From the NCBI GenBank assembly GCA_035690485.1, contig DASSKL010000082.1, positions 1-64,000 on the forward strand: a stretch of 64,000 nucleotides of DNA, in the 5' to 3' direction. This stretch comes from Mycobacteriales bacterium. Lineage in GTDB: Bacteria; Actinomycetota; Actinomycetes; JAFAQI01; DASSKL01. Position 1 is the first letter of the stretch; each line of letters opens with the position of its first letter. The position numbers and the translations under genes were made by a program. Below, in pieces: positions 39,606-48,421 of the stretch. The notes under the pieces were generated by a model. It ran no database searches, was not told the origin of the DNA, and worked only from the letters and a program-made list of their open reading frames with translations.

Positions 39606-40834
39606 GCGACGACGGCGCCGACCCCGAGGGCTACGGCGAGCAGACCCGCGCGGTGCACCTGCCGCTGCCCGAGCCGCTCGAGCAGCGCCCGCTCGGTCTT
39701 CCGGTGCACCGCACCTCCACGTTCGCGTTCGCGACGGCTCAGGACTACGCGGACGTGCTCGGCTTCCGCAAACCCGGCTACTCCTACAGCCGCATCGAGA
39801 ACCCCACGGTGGTCGCCTTCGCGCGCGCCGTCGCGGCGCTGGAGGGGCACGGCGTCGACGGCCCCGTCGCCGCCGACGCGTTCGCCTCCGGCATGGCGGC
39901 GATCGCGACCGTGCTGCTCACCCTCTGCCGGGCGGGCGCCAACGTGGTGGCGCCGCGCGCACTGTACGGCGGGACCTACGGCGTGCTCACCGCGGATCTC
40001 GCCCGCTTCGGGGTCGAGACCCGGCTGGTCGACGGCGGCGACCTGAGTGCGGTCCGCGCCGCGGTCGATGCCGACACGGCCGTGCTCTGGGCGGAGACGC
40101 TGGCCAACCCGACGATGGCCGTCGCGGACCTGCCGGCCCTCGCCGGGGTCGCCCGCGAGTCGGGCGTGCCGCTCGTCGTCGACTCGACGTTCGCCTCGCC
40201 CGCCGTCTGCCGGCCGCTCGAGCACGGCGTCGACCTCGTCGTGCACTCGGCGACGAAGTACATCAGCGGCCACAGCGACGTGACCGGAGGCGTCGTGGTC
40301 GGCCGGCCCGAGCTCGTCGAACGCGTGCGCGGCGCCCGCATCAACCTCGGCGGGTCGCTCTCGCCCGACGACGCCTTCCTGCTCCACCGCGGGCTGGCCA
40401 CGCTTCCGCTGCGTGTCGAGCGCCAGTGCGCCAGTGCGCTCGCCTACGCCCAGGCTCTCAGCCGGCACCCGCGGGTCGCCCGGGTCGACTACCCAGGCCT
40501 GCCGGGCCACCGCGACCACGACCTGGCCCGGCGGCTGTTCGACTCCGGCCCTGCCGGCACCCGTTACGGCGCCGTGGTCACGGTCACCCCTGCAGGCGGC
40601 CGCCCGGCCGGGCTCCAGTTCTGCGACCGGCTGCGGCTGGCGACGATCGCCACCAGCCTCGGCGGCCACCACACGGTCGTCAGCCACGCCGCCTCGACGA
40701 CGCACCGCCAGTTCGACGACGCGGCCCTGGCCGCCGCCGGCATCGACCCCGGCGCGGTCCGCGTGTCGATCGGGCTCGAGGACGTCGGCGATCTCATCGC
40801 CGACGCCGTCCACGCGCTCGACGGCCTCGACTGA
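39602..40834 (+). CDS. Cys/Met-metabolism PLP enzyme (cystathionine gamma-synthase/lyase family), CTG start
   Basis: 410 residues if it starts at CTG 39602, which overlaps the gpsA TGA and has GGAG six bases upstream. No ATG, GTG or TTG lies between that point and the conserved TRAVHLP segment; the first is the GTG inside TRAV, which would remove conserved residues. PLP signatures are [26 protein letters not shown] and [16 protein letters not shown] with the Schiff-base Lys. It acts in trans-sulfuration or related gamma/beta-elimination; the exact reaction is not fixed. Confidence 0.88.
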   Translation: MSDDGADPEGYGEQTRAVHLPLPEPLEQRPLGLPVHRTSTFAFATAQDYADVLGFRKPGYSYSRIENPTVVAFARAVAALEGHGVDGPVAADAFASGMAAIATVLLTLCRAGANVVAPRALYGGTYGVLTADLARFGVETRLVDGGDLSAVRAAVDADTAVLWAETLANPTMAVADLPALAGVARESGVPLVVDSTFASPAVCRPLEHGVDLVVHSATKYISGHSDVTGGVVVGRPELVERVRGARINLGGSLSPDDAFLLHRGLATLPLRVERQCASALAYAQALSRHPRVARVDYPGLPGHRDHDLARRLFDSGPAGTRYGAVVTVTPAGGRPAGLQFCDRLRLATIATSLGGHHTVVSHAASTTHRQFDDAALAAAGIDPGAVRVSIGLEDVGDLIADAVHALDGLD

Positions 40835-40892
40835 GCCCGGTCGGGCGACACACCAGATCCGGAATCTCCCCGGTTCGAGTCACAACTTTCAC

Positions 40893-40898
40893 TACAGT
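40893..40898 (+). promoter_or_regulatory. Candidate -10 for the NlpC/P60 gene
   Basis: TACAGT lies 66 bases before the GTG. The predicted leader of about 60 bases carries GAGAGGAG before the start. Confidence 0.4.
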
Positions 40899-40964
40899 CA
40901 CGGCGAGGTGTGGCCGAGATGCGCGGGGGAGGCGCGCGTCGGACGTAGCGAGAGGAGCGGCAGC

Positions 40965-42212
40965 GTGCAGGTGCGGGCGGCATTTCGGGCGGCGGCGCTG
41001 GCCGTCGCCCTGACCACGCTCGCGACCCTCACCACCGTCGCCGGCCCGGCCGCCGCCGACCCACCCGGCGCGCCGAGCACGCAGGACATCCAGCGCGGCA
41101 AGGACCTCGTCGCCCAGCGGGCGCAGCAGGTCGCCGACGCCCGCGCCAAGGTCGCGGCCACCACCGCGCAGCTCGCGACCCTCGGCCAGGCCGCGGAGAT
41201 CGCGGTCGAGCACTACAACGAGGCGCAGGTCAAGCTGGCCGGGGCCCGCAAGCGCGAGCAGACCAGCCGGCTGGTGCTCGCCGCGGCGCAGAAGCGCGTC
41301 GACGAGGCGCAGCAGCGGATGAACGGCTTCGTCGCCGCGGCGTACATGTCCGGCGGCGACCTCGTGCAGCTGAACACGCTGATCAGCGCCGACGCCCCGC
41401 AGACGTTCCTGCGCAAGATGAGCTCGCTCGACGCGGTCTCCAAGCGCCAGCGTGACGCGGTCGGTGCACTCTCCGGCGCCCGGGCCTACCAGCACGTCCT
41501 GCTGCGTGAGGCGCAGAGCATCACGCAGCAGACCCAGCAGGCGGCGGCCGCCGCCGACGCGGCCCGGCACACCGCCGAGGACAAGGTCGCGAGGCAGCAG
41601 GCCGTGGTCAGCCAGCTGCAGGCGGCGCAGAACCACCTCGAGGACCTGCTCGCCGGCGCGCAGGCCAACGTCCAGCGGCTCGAGCGGGCCCGCCAGGCGG
41701 CCATCGCGCGCCAGCAGGCGCTGGAGCGTCAGCGCGCGATCGAGGCGGCCCGCCGCGCGGCGGAGGCCGCCGCCCGCCAGCCGCTCGTCATCGAGGGCGG
41801 CAACCCGGGCGCGGTCGCGGTGCGCTGGGCGATGAAGGAGCTCGGGGTCCCTTACGCCTGGGGCGGCGGGGACGCCAACGGCCCGACCTACGGCATCGGC
41901 TACGGCTCGTCGTCGTACGGCTTCGACTGCTCCGGCCTCACGCTGTTCGCCTACGCGCACGCCGGCATCTACCTCGACCACTGGACCGGGTCGCAGTGGA
42001 ACTCCGGCCGGCACGTCGACCGGAGCCAGCTGCAGCCGGGTGACCTGGTGTTCTTCGCGACCGACACGACCAATCCCGACACCATCCACCACGTCGCCAT
42101 CTACATCGGCAACGGCCGGATGATCGAGGCGCCCTACACCGGCAGCTACGTGCGCATCTCCAGCGCGTTCCGGCCCGACTACATCGGCGCGGTGCGTCCC
42201 TACGCCGGCTGA
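40965..42212 (+). CDS. Secreted NlpC/P60 peptidoglycan endopeptidase (RipA-like)
   Basis: 415 residues from GTG behind GAGAGGAG. A signal peptide (residues 1-30, ending PAAAD) is followed by a long coiled coil (about 35-260, many Gln/Ala heptads) and a C-terminal NlpC/P60 domain. Catalytic Cys322 is in FDCSGLTLF and the His in [16 protein letters not shown]. Such enzymes cleave peptidoglycan stems during cell separation; the coiled coil is probably autoinhibitory or binds FtsEX, as in related RipC/RipA-type proteins. It lies directly before ddl. Confidence 0.92.
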   Translation: MQVRAAFRAAALAVALTTLATLTTVAGPAAADPPGAPSTQDIQRGKDLVAQRAQQVADARAKVAATTAQLATLGQAAEIAVEHYNEAQVKLAGARKREQTSRLVLAAAQKRVDEAQQRMNGFVAAAYMSGGDLVQLNTLISADAPQTFLRKMSSLDAVSKRQRDAVGALSGARAYQHVLLREAQSITQQTQQAAAAADAARHTAEDKVARQQAVVSQLQAAQNHLEDLLAGAQANVQRLERARQAAIARQQALERQRAIEAARRAAEAAARQPLVIEGGNPGAVAVRWAMKELGVPYAWGGGDANGPTYGIGYGSSSYGFDCSGLTLFAYAHAGIYLDHWTGSQWNSGRHVDRSQLQPGDLVFFATDTTNPDTIHHVAIYIGNGRMIEAPYTGSYVRISSAFRPDYIGAVRPYAG

Positions 42213-42223
42213 CCGGCGGCCGG

Positions 42224-42229
42224 TAGGGT
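42224..42229 (+). promoter_or_regulatory. Candidate -10 hexamer for leaderless ddl transcript
   Basis: TAGGGT lies eight bases before the GTG of ddl, without a Shine-Dalgarno sequence. Confidence 0.5.
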
Positions 42230-42237
42230 CGGCACCC

Positions 42238-43356
42238 GTGCCGGCCGCCCCTCGCAAGACGCGCGTCGCCGTCGTCTTCGGGGGCCGCAGCACCGAGCAT
42301 GCGATCTCCTGCGTCTCCGCGGGCAGCGTGCTGCGGGCCATCGACCGGGACCGCTACGACGTCGTCCCCGTCGGCATCACGCCGGAAGGTCGCTGGGTCC
42401 TGGCGCCCGACGACGCGGACGCGCTGGCGATCGCCGGCGAGCGGTTGCCCCAGGTCGATCCCGCCGGCCGCACGCTGGCCCTCCCCGGCGACCCCACCCG
42501 CAAGAGCCTCGTGGTGCTCGACGTCAGCGAGGTGCCCGGCGACCTCGGCCGGGTCGACGTGGTCTTCCCGCTCCTGCACGGCCCGCACGGCGAGGACGGC
42601 ACGATCCAGGGCCTGCTCGAGCTGGCCGGGGTGCCGTACGTCGGATCCGGCGTGCTCGCCAGCGCGGCCGCGATGGACAAGGAGTACATGAAGCTGCTGC
42701 TCGCGGCCCGCGGTCTGCCGGTGGGTGCGTGGGTGATCGTGAGCCGGCGACAGTGGGACACCGACCGGGTGCGGGTCGAGGAGAGAGTGCGCGACCTCGG
42801 CCTGCCGGTGTTCGTCAAGCCCGCCCGTGGCGGGTCGAGCATCGGCATCACCAAGGTCGACGACTGGGACCTGCTGCCCGAGGCGCTTGCGGCCGCTTTC
42901 GCCAGCGACCCCAAGGCGATCATCGAGGCGGCGGTGCCCGGGCGCGAGGTCGAGTGCGGGGTGCTCGAGGCGGCGCAGCCCGGTGGTCCCGCGGAGGCCA
43001 GCCTCCCCGCCGAGGTCCGCGTCACCGGCGGGCAGACCTTCTACGACTTCGAGGCGAAGTACCTCGACGGGGCGACCGAGTTCGACGTGCCCGCCGACCT
43101 GCCGGCAGAGGTCACCTCGCTGGTGCGCTCGACGGCGATCGAGGCGTTTCACGCGCTCGGCTGCGAGGGCCTCGCCCGGGTCGACTTCTTCGTCCAGGGC
43201 GACGGCACCCTCGTCGTCAACGAGGTCAACACGATGCCGGGCTTCACGCCGGCCTCGATGTTCCCGCGGATGTGGGCCGCGACGGGTGTCGACTACCCGG
43301 CGCTCGTCGACCGGATGCTGCAGACCGCGTTGCGCCGCACCACCGGGCTGCGCTGA
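42238..43356 (+). CDS. ddl: D-alanine--D-alanine ligase
   Basis: 372 residues from GTG. ATP-grasp enzyme for the peptidoglycan dipeptide. Motifs are [75 protein letters not shown] and [19 protein letters not shown]. Full length for the family. Confidence 0.97.
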   Translation: MPAAPRKTRVAVVFGGRSTEHAISCVSAGSVLRAIDRDRYDVVPVGITPEGRWVLAPDDADALAIAGERLPQVDPAGRTLALPGDPTRKSLVVLDVSEVPGDLGRVDVVFPLLHGPHGEDGTIQGLLELAGVPYVGSGVLASAAAMDKEYMKLLLAARGLPVGAWVIVSRRQWDTDRVRVEERVRDLGLPVFVKPARGGSSIGITKVDDWDLLPEALAAAFASDPKAIIEAAVPGREVECGVLEAAQPGGPAEASLPAEVRVTGGQTFYDFEAKYLDGATEFDVPADLPAEVTSLVRSTAIEAFHALGCEGLARVDFFVQGDGTLVVNEVNTMPGFTPASMFPRMWAATGVDYPALVDRMLQTALRRTTGLR

Positions 43357-43403
43357 GCGACACCTTCCTAGACGCCGGTTCAACAGGCGCTTTACGGTGA
43401 TTC

Positions 43404-44999
43404 GTGCCCAGCCTGGTGTCGACCGGCGTCGTCGACGCGGCCGGGCTGGCCGCCGTACTCTCGCCGCGCACCGGCGCCGTCCTCGAACGGGCCGTCGGCG
43501 ACCGGGAGTTCGCCCTCGAGCGCGGGGCGGTCACCGACTACCGCCGCCACGTCGAGGTCGAGGCCCGTGACGACGGGCGGTTCGCCGTCCGCCAGCACGT
43601 GACCTACCGGCTGCCGCTGGTCTTCTTCCGCTGGCTCTACGGGCCGCTGACCCGCCGGGAGATGCGCCGCCTCGTCGAACGTCCGGGGATGCCGTGGTGG
43701 CTTCCCGCCGAGCGGCTCGACGGCGAGGCGGCGCGCACTCTCGACACGCTGGCGGTGTTCGCGCTCGTCGTCGGCTACCTCGTCGCGCTGGTGCCGCAGA
43801 CCTTCACCTACGTCGCGCACGGGTTCGGCGTGGGGCTCGCCGACCAGGGCGTCACGCTGGCCACGTTGCGGGCCGACGCGCTGCTCTCGTTGCCGCTGGT
43901 CGCACTCGCCGACCGGCACGGGCGCCGGCGGCTGCTGGTCGTCGCCCTCATCGCGGCCTGCCTGGCCACGGCGACCGGGGCGCTCGTCCCGTCGCTCGGC
44001 GCCTACACCGCCAGCCAGCTGGTCGCCCGGGGGTTCGTCAACGCCGGCTTCGTCCTGCTGCCCGTGCTCGCGGTGGAGGCCATGCCCGCCGGCGCGCGCG
44101 CCTGGGCCATCGGCCAGCTGGTCATGGCCGGGGCGCTCGGCGGCGGGCTTGCCGTCGCGCTGCTCCCACTCACGTCGACCGGGCCGGGCTGGCGGCTGCT
44201 CTACGTGGTGCCGCTGCTGGCCCTGCCGTGCATCGGCCGGCTCGGCCGCCGGCTGCCCGAGAGCCGCGCGGAGCGGGCGGCACGGCACGGGCGCGTGTCT
44301 CTCCGCGGCCACGGCCGGCGCCTGCTGCTCCTCGCGGCCGGGGCACTGCTGGTGAACGCCTTCCTGCTGCCGGTCGCGCAGTTCCAGAACGAGTTCCTGC
44401 GGGTCGAGCGTGGTTTCGGTCCCGGAGAGATCTCGCTGTTCACGCTGCTGACCGGGGTGCCCGGCGCGATCGGTGTGCTGGTCGGCGGCCGGATCGCCGA
44501 CGTCCGAGGCCGGCGGCTGGTCCTCGCCATCTCCACGGGCGGCTTCGCGGTCTTCACGGTCGCCGCGTTCCTCAGCCCCGGGGCCGGGCTGTGGCTGTTC
44601 GCCGTGGTCGCCTCCGTCGTCGGCGGGGCGATCGCTCCCACCCTGGGCGCCTACGGCCCGGAGCTCTTCCCGGCCGCGATGCGCGGGGTCACGTCGGGAG
44701 TGCTCTCGGGTTTCGGTCGTGCCGGCAGCGTCATCGGGCTGCTGGCCATGGGGTTTCTCGGCGCCCAGCTCGGCCGGCTCTCGCTCGCGGTGACCGTGCT
44801 CGCGGTGGGCCCGCTGCTGCTGGGCGTGCTGGTGCTCGCCGCCTACCCGGAGACCGCGGGCCGCTCGCTGGAGGAGCTCAACCCCGAGGACGCCGACGCC
44901 ACCGACAACCAGGTGGTCGAACCGGCGGAGCCCGCCCCCGCCGTCGAGCTGCCCGACGTCAGCGCGGCTGCTGGGCCTGCAGCGGAAGCGACCGCTTGA
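43404..44999 (+). CDS. MFS transporter with N-terminal cytoplasmic extension
   Basis: 531 residues from GTG; TACGGT at 43393-43398 is five bases upstream. About 12 membrane helices follow residue 112, with the MFS loop motif LADRHGRRRLL between helices 2 and 3 and IADVRGRRLVL in the second half. Residues 1-110 are soluble, including YRRHVEVEARDDGRFAVRQHVTY, and are unusual for an MFS. Substrate unknown. The 3' end overlaps the convergent DUF3515 gene by 41 bases. Confidence 0.85.
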   Translation: MPSLVSTGVVDAAGLAAVLSPRTGAVLERAVGDREFALERGAVTDYRRHVEVEARDDGRFAVRQHVTYRLPLVFFRWLYGPLTRREMRRLVERPGMPWWLPAERLDGEAARTLDTLAVFALVVGYLVALVPQTFTYVAHGFGVGLADQGVTLATLRADALLSLPLVALADRHGRRRLLVVALIAACLATATGALVPSLGAYTASQLVARGFVNAGFVLLPVLAVEAMPAGARAWAIGQLVMAGALGGGLAVALLPLTSTGPGWRLLYVVPLLALPCIGRLGRRLPESRAERAARHGRVSLRGHGRRLLLLAAGALLVNAFLLPVAQFQNEFLRVERGFGPGEISLFTLLTGVPGAIGVLVGGRIADVRGRRLVLAISTGGFAVFTVAAFLSPGAGLWLFAVVASVVGGAIAPTLGAYGPELFPAAMRGVTSGVLSGFGRAGSVIGLLAMGFLGAQLGRLSLAVTVLAVGPLLLGVLVLAAYPETAGRSLEELNPEDADATDNQVVEPAEPAPAVELPDVSAAAGPAAEATA

Positions 45000-45432
45000 T
45001 CGGGTCGGCCAGGTCGACCAGGAAGGCACCTTGACCGTCGTACGACGTCGGCACCGTGAGCTCCACCTGCGTGATGCGGTCCACCGTCGTCCAGAGCACG
45101 CGGGCGTCGACGACCTGCTGGAACCACGCCACGTCGTTGACCTGCGTGAGCGACGCGCCGGTCGTGAAGCCGGCTGGTAGCCCGACGCCGCAGCGGAGCA
45201 CCACGGGCGGGTCGCCCCATGCCGCGGTGAGGCCCGACGTCGGCGTCGTCGGCCGAGCCTGCAGGTGCTCGAGCGTGCGGGGGAGCGCGCGCTCGAGAGC
45301 GCGGCAGGCCGCCCGTTGCGCTGTGCCGGCGGCCGGTGGCTGGACGTGCACCGGGCTGGACGCGGCGCTGCGACCGCCGGAGCAGCCCGCCGTGGTCAGC
45401 GCGAGCGCGAGGCAGACGAGCGCGACTCTCAG
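44959..45432 (-). CDS. DUF3515 lipoprotein, probable CTG start
   Basis: 157 residues from CTG 45432, which overlaps the TGA of the upstream Lrp-type gene. That start gives [20 protein letters not shown], a standard lipoprotein signal with lipidated Cys17. No ATG, GTG or TTG is available upstream of the lipobox; the first in-frame GTG (45351) would delete it. The mature part has two Cys and the RCGVGLPAGFTTGASLTQVNDVAWF region of DUF3515. Function unknown; neighbour of thiL in many actinobacteria. Confidence 0.83.
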   Translation of the reverse strand: MRVALVCLALALTTAGCSGGRSAASSPVHVQPPAAGTAQRAACRALERALPRTLEHLQARPTTPTSGLTAAWGDPPVVLRCGVGLPAGFTTGASLTQVNDVAWFQQVVDARVLWTTVDRITQVELTVPTSYDGQGAFLVDLADPIKRSLPLQAQQPR

Positions 45433-45665
45433 AGGTGGACCACCGGGCAGGTGAGCGTGCGGGTGATGCCGGTGACGCCCTGCACCCGGGCGACGACGAG
45501 CTTGCCGAGCTCGTCGACGTTGCGCGCCTCCGCGCGGACGATGACGTCGTAGGGACCGGTCACGTCCTCGGCGAGCGTCACGCCTTTGATCTGCCCGATC
45601 TCCTGGGCCACCTCGGCAGCCTTGCCGACCTCGGTCTGGACCAGGATGTAGGCCTGGACGGTCAC
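45429..45665 (-). CDS. Stand-alone Lrp/AsnC ligand-binding (RAM) domain protein
   Basis: 78 residues from GTG behind GGGGAGG. It consists only of the alpha/beta RAM domain ([25 protein letters not shown]...[17 protein letters not shown]) and lacks the DNA-binding helix-turn-helix. Such proteins form decamers and may bind amino acids. First gene of a two-gene unit with the DUF3515 lipoprotein; divergent from thiL. Confidence 0.9.
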   Translation of the reverse strand: MTVQAYILVQTEVGKAAEVAQEIGQIKGVTLAEDVTGPYDVIVRAEARNVDELGKLVVARVQGVTGITRTLTCPVVHL

Positions 45666-45676
45666 GCGACCTCCCC

Positions 45677-46738
45677 GTGCTGTACGACGGGTGGACGCTA
45701 TCCGATCACCGCGAGGAGGCCGACATCACCGTCGGGCAGGCCGGGGAGTTCGGGCTGATCGCCCGGGTCGTCGCGCGGCTGGTCGCTGCGAGCGATGAAG
45801 ACTCTGCGGGCGCGGGCGCGGGCGCGGGCGCGGCGCCGGCCGGCGGGCTGCTGCTCGGCCCCGGCGACGACGCGGCGGTGCTCGCCGCGCCCGACGGCCG
45901 GGTCGTCGCGACGACCGACCTGCTCGTGGACGGCCGTCACTTCCGGCGCGACTGGTCGAGCGGCTACGACGTAGGTCGCAAGGCGGCCGCCCAGAACCTC
46001 GCCGACGTCGCAGCCATGGGTGCGCGGCCGACCGGCCTGCTGGTCGGGCTCGCTGCGCCGGCCGACCTCCCGGTGGCCTGGGCCGAGTCGCTGGCCGACG
46101 GGCTGCGTGACGAGTGCGCCGAGGTCGCGACAGCCGTCGCCGGTGGCGACGTGGTGGCCTCGGACCGCTTGACCATCGCGGTCACGGCACTCGGCGACCT
46201 GGAAGGTCGCGCCCCGGTGACCCGGTCGGGTGCGCGGGCCGGGGACGCCGTCGTCGTCGCGGGACGGCTCGGGTGTGCGGCGGCCGGGCTCGCCCTGCTG
46301 CGGCGTGGCGACCCGGCGCTGCTCGACCGCTTCGCCGACCTCGCCGACGCGCATCGCCGGCCCCGGCCGCCCTACACGACCGGGCCGGCGCTGGCCCGGC
46401 TCGGTGCGACCGCGATGATCGACGTGAGCGACGGGCTGGCCCAGGACCTCGGGCACCTCGCTACCGGCTCGGCCGTGCGCATCGAGGTGGATCTCGCCGC
46501 GCTGCGCTCGGCATTCGTCGACGAGTCTCTCGCGGCCGCACTGGCCGTGCTCGGCGACGACTCGCTGCTGTGGGCCGGCGGTGACGACCACGCGCTGGCG
46601 GCGACCGTGCCCGCCGACAAGCTCGCCGCTGCCGAGCGGCTCGGCGCGCGGTTCGTCGGCCGGGTCACTGCCGGGACCGGCGTCGTCGACGGGACCGGTG
46701 CCGCGCTCGTCGGCGGCCACGACCACTTCCGGTCCTAG
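45677..46738 (+). CDS. thiL: Thiamine-monophosphate kinase
   Basis: 353 residues from GTG 45677, but the true start is doubtful. GTG has no ribosome site, whereas GAGGAGG (45713-45719) stands five bases before an ATC at 45725 aligned with the usual ThiL start ([13 protein letters not shown]). ThiL phosphorylates TMP to TPP. Motifs are [37 protein letters not shown] and [15 protein letters not shown]. An Ala-Gly repeat from a (GCGGGC)4 tract (45806-45829) lies near the N-terminus. Confidence 0.92.
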   Translation: MLYDGWTLSDHREEADITVGQAGEFGLIARVVARLVAASDEDSAGAGAGAGAAPAGGLLLGPGDDAAVLAAPDGRVVATTDLLVDGRHFRRDWSSGYDVGRKAAAQNLADVAAMGARPTGLLVGLAAPADLPVAWAESLADGLRDECAEVATAVAGGDVVASDRLTIAVTALGDLEGRAPVTRSGARAGDAVVVAGRLGCAAAGLALLRRGDPALLDRFADLADAHRRPRPPYTTGPALARLGATAMIDVSDGLAQDLGHLATGSAVRIEVDLAALRSAFVDESLAAALAVLGDDSLLWAGGDDHALAATVPADKLAAAERLGARFVGRVTAGTGVVDGTGAALVGGHDHFRS

Positions 46739-46741
46739 GCT
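46736..46741 (+). promoter_or_regulatory. Candidate -10 hexamer for leaderless thiD transcript
   Basis: TAGGCT lies seven bases before the GTG of thiD; its first three bases are the thiL stop codon. No Shine-Dalgarno sequence. Confidence 0.45.
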
Positions 46742-46748
46742 GGACCGC

Positions 46749-47537
46749 GTGCGTCCGCCCGTGACCGTGCTCACCGTGGCCGGGTCCGACTCGGGCGGGG
46801 GAGCCGGGATCCAGGCCGACCTCAAGACGATGCTCGCCCTCGGCGTGCACGGCATGTCGGTGATCACGGCCGTCACCGCGCAGAACTCCGTCGGTGTCCA
46901 GGGGGTCTGGCCGCTGCCGGCAGAGGCGGTCCGCGCCCAGCTCGACAGCGTGCTCTCGGACATCGGCGCTCAGGCGGTGAAGACCGGCATGCTCGCCGAC
47001 GCGGCGATCGTCTCGACGGTCGCCGACTCGCTGCACGCGGTCTCGACCCCGGTCGTCGTCGACCCGGTCTGCGCCTCCAAGCACGGCGACCCGCTGATCG
47101 ACGACGCCGCGCTCGCCGTGCTGCGCGACGCCTTGCTTCCGGTCGCGACGGTGGTGACGCCCAACCTGCCCGAGGTGGCGCGGCTGACCGGCGTACACAC
47201 TGAGACCCGAGAGCAGATGCGAGCGGCCGCCGACGCGGTGCTGGCGCTGGGTCCACGCTGGGTGCTCGTCAAGGGCGGCCACCTCGGCGGTGACGCCGAC
47301 GACCTGCTCACCGACGGCGACGAGGTGGTGTGGCTCCGCGGTCCCCGACTCGACAACCGGCACACGCACGGCACCGGGTGCACGCTGGCCGCCGCGCTCG
47401 CGTCGTACCTCGCGCTCGGCCGCGACGTCGCCACCGCTGCGCGCGAGGCGAAGGACTACGTGACCGGCGCCATCGCGCACGGCTTCCGGCTCGGCGCCGG
47501 CATCGGCCCGGTCGACCACGGGTGGCGGTGGCGGTGA
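46749..47537 (+). CDS. thiD: Hydroxymethylpyrimidine/phosphomethylpyrimidine kinase
   Basis: 262 residues from GTG. It phosphorylates HMP and HMP-P for thiamine synthesis. Ribokinase-fold motifs are [42 protein letters not shown] and the C-terminal [19 protein letters not shown] with the catalytic Asp-like anion hole. It pairs with thiL. No thiamine riboswitch is visible upstream. The stop overlaps the next GTG. Confidence 0.95.
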   Translation: MRPPVTVLTVAGSDSGGGAGIQADLKTMLALGVHGMSVITAVTAQNSVGVQGVWPLPAEAVRAQLDSVLSDIGAQAVKTGMLADAAIVSTVADSLHAVSTPVVVDPVCASKHGDPLIDDAALAVLRDALLPVATVVTPNLPEVARLTGVHTETREQMRAAADAVLALGPRWVLVKGGHLGGDADDLLTDGDEVVWLRGPRLDNRHTHGTGCTLAAALASYLALGRDVATAAREAKDYVTGAIAHGFRLGAGIGPVDHGWRWR

Positions 47538-48031
47538 GCGACCTGGAGCTGCGCGACGAGTCGTACGACGGGCCGGTCGGGCGGCTTCTCGTCGAGCGGG
47601 TGCAGCAGGAGTACGTCGCCCGCTACGGCGGGCGCGACGAGACCCCGGTCGATCCGGCGGAGTTCGCGGTGCCCGGCGGGCGGTTCCTGGTCGGTTTCCT
47701 CGACGGCGAACCGGTCGCCTGTGGGGGTATCCGGGTGACCGGGCCCGACGTCGCCGAGCTCAAGCGGATGTACGTCGACCCCGCACAGCGCGGCCGGGGA
47801 TTCGCCCGGCTCCTGCTGGCGGCTCTGGAGGAGGCCGCGCGAGGGCTCGGCTGCACTCGGGTGCAGCTGGAGACCGGCGACCGGCAGCCGGAGGCGATCC
47901 GTCTCTACCAGACGTCGGGCTACCTCCCGGTCGAGCCGTTCGGCCACTACCGCTGCACGCCCGGCAGCCACCACTTCGGCAAGGACCTCGGAACGCCGGC
48001 CCCGGCGATGTCGATCTGGTCGGATGCCTAG
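47534..48031 (+). CDS. GNAT-family N-acetyltransferase
   Basis: 165 residues; the GTG shares GTGA with the thiD stop. Motif A for acetyl-CoA binding is [26 protein letters not shown], followed by [19 protein letters not shown]. Substrate unknown. Translational coupling to thiD suggests co-expression, not necessarily a thiamine role. Confidence 0.88.
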   Translation: MSDLELRDESYDGPVGRLLVERVQQEYVARYGGRDETPVDPAEFAVPGGRFLVGFLDGEPVACGGIRVTGPDVAELKRMYVDPAQRGRGFARLLLAALEEAARGLGCTRVQLETGDRQPEAIRLYQTSGYLPVEPFGHYRCTPGSHHFGKDLGTPAPAMSIWSDA

Positions 48032-48066
48032 AGCTGGCCGAGCATCGCCAGGCCGAGGGAGCGGCC

Positions 48067-48086
48067 GCGTGCCCGGGAGGGCACGC
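48067..48086. terminator. Bidirectional hairpin between GNAT gene and rpmB
   Basis: GCGTGCCC, loop GGGA, GGGCACGC: a perfect eight-pair stem in the 96-base gap between convergent genes. No T tract on either side. Confidence 0.6.
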
Positions 48087-48127
48087 AACGCGACCGAGAA
48101 CGCCGCGAGGCGACGGCCAGGGACCGT

Positions 48128-48316
48128 CTAGCGGGAGACCTTGCCGGCCTTGATGCAGCTCGTGCAGACGTTGAGCTTCTTGCGGGTGCCCCGGCCGACG
48201 ACCGCGCGGACGGTCTGGATGTTGGGTCGCCACATCCGGTTGGTCCGGCGGTGGGAGTGGGACACGCTCATGCCGAATCCCGGCCCCTTGCCGCAGATGT
48301 CGCACACGGAGGCCAC
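48128..48316 (-). CDS. rpmB: 50S ribosomal protein L28 (zinc-binding form)
   Basis: 62 residues from GTG at 48316 behind [29 protein letters not shown] and [15 protein letters not shown] are standard L28; the four Cys (CDIC and CTSC) mark the zinc-containing C+ paralogue. Longer in-frame starts do not fit the family. Confidence 0.95.
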   Translation of the reverse strand: MASVCDICGKGPGFGMSVSHSHRRTNRMWRPNIQTVRAVVGRGTRKKLNVCTSCIKAGKVSR

Positions 48317-48344
48317 AGGGATCTCTCCAGCTCGATCGAAAGAG

Positions 48345-48359
48345 GTTGCGCCCCGCAAC
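48345..48359. repeat. Inverted repeat in rpmB 5' leader
   Basis: GTTGCG, CCC, CGCAAC: six-base perfect arms 29 bases upstream of the rpmB start. It may be a small RNA hairpin in the leader or an operator. Function unknown. Confidence 0.4.
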
Positions 48360-48383
48360 GGGTAGGCGCACGAATGTCCTGAC

Positions 48384-48411
48384 TAGGGTAGCCGACATGC
48401 ACCGGTCGTGA
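48384..48411 (+). promoter_or_regulatory. Promoter -10 and four-codon leaderless mini-ORF before the DAK2 gene
   Basis: TAGGGT (48384-48389) is seven bases before ATG 48397, which opens MHRS and stops at TGA 48409-48411. The stop overlaps GAGGAGG (48410-48416), the ribosome site of the DAK2 gene. Terminating ribosomes would land on that site. Inferred from spacing. Confidence 0.4.
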
Positions 48412-48421
48412 GGAGGCACGG

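Noticed and set aside
40919-40948. A nine-codon ORF (MRGGGARRT) in the NlpC/P60 leader
   Set aside because: No regulatory codons, poor ribosome-site spacing, and no coupling to the main start.
40835-40964. Possible c-di-AMP (ydaO/yuaA) riboswitch before the NlpC/P60 gene
   Set aside because: Such a riboswitch is common upstream of secreted wall hydrolases in actinobacteria, but the 130-base gap is short and lacks its conserved blocks.
45666-45724. TPP riboswitch before thiL
   Set aside because: The gap to the divergent Lrp-type gene is too short and no thi-box bases are present.
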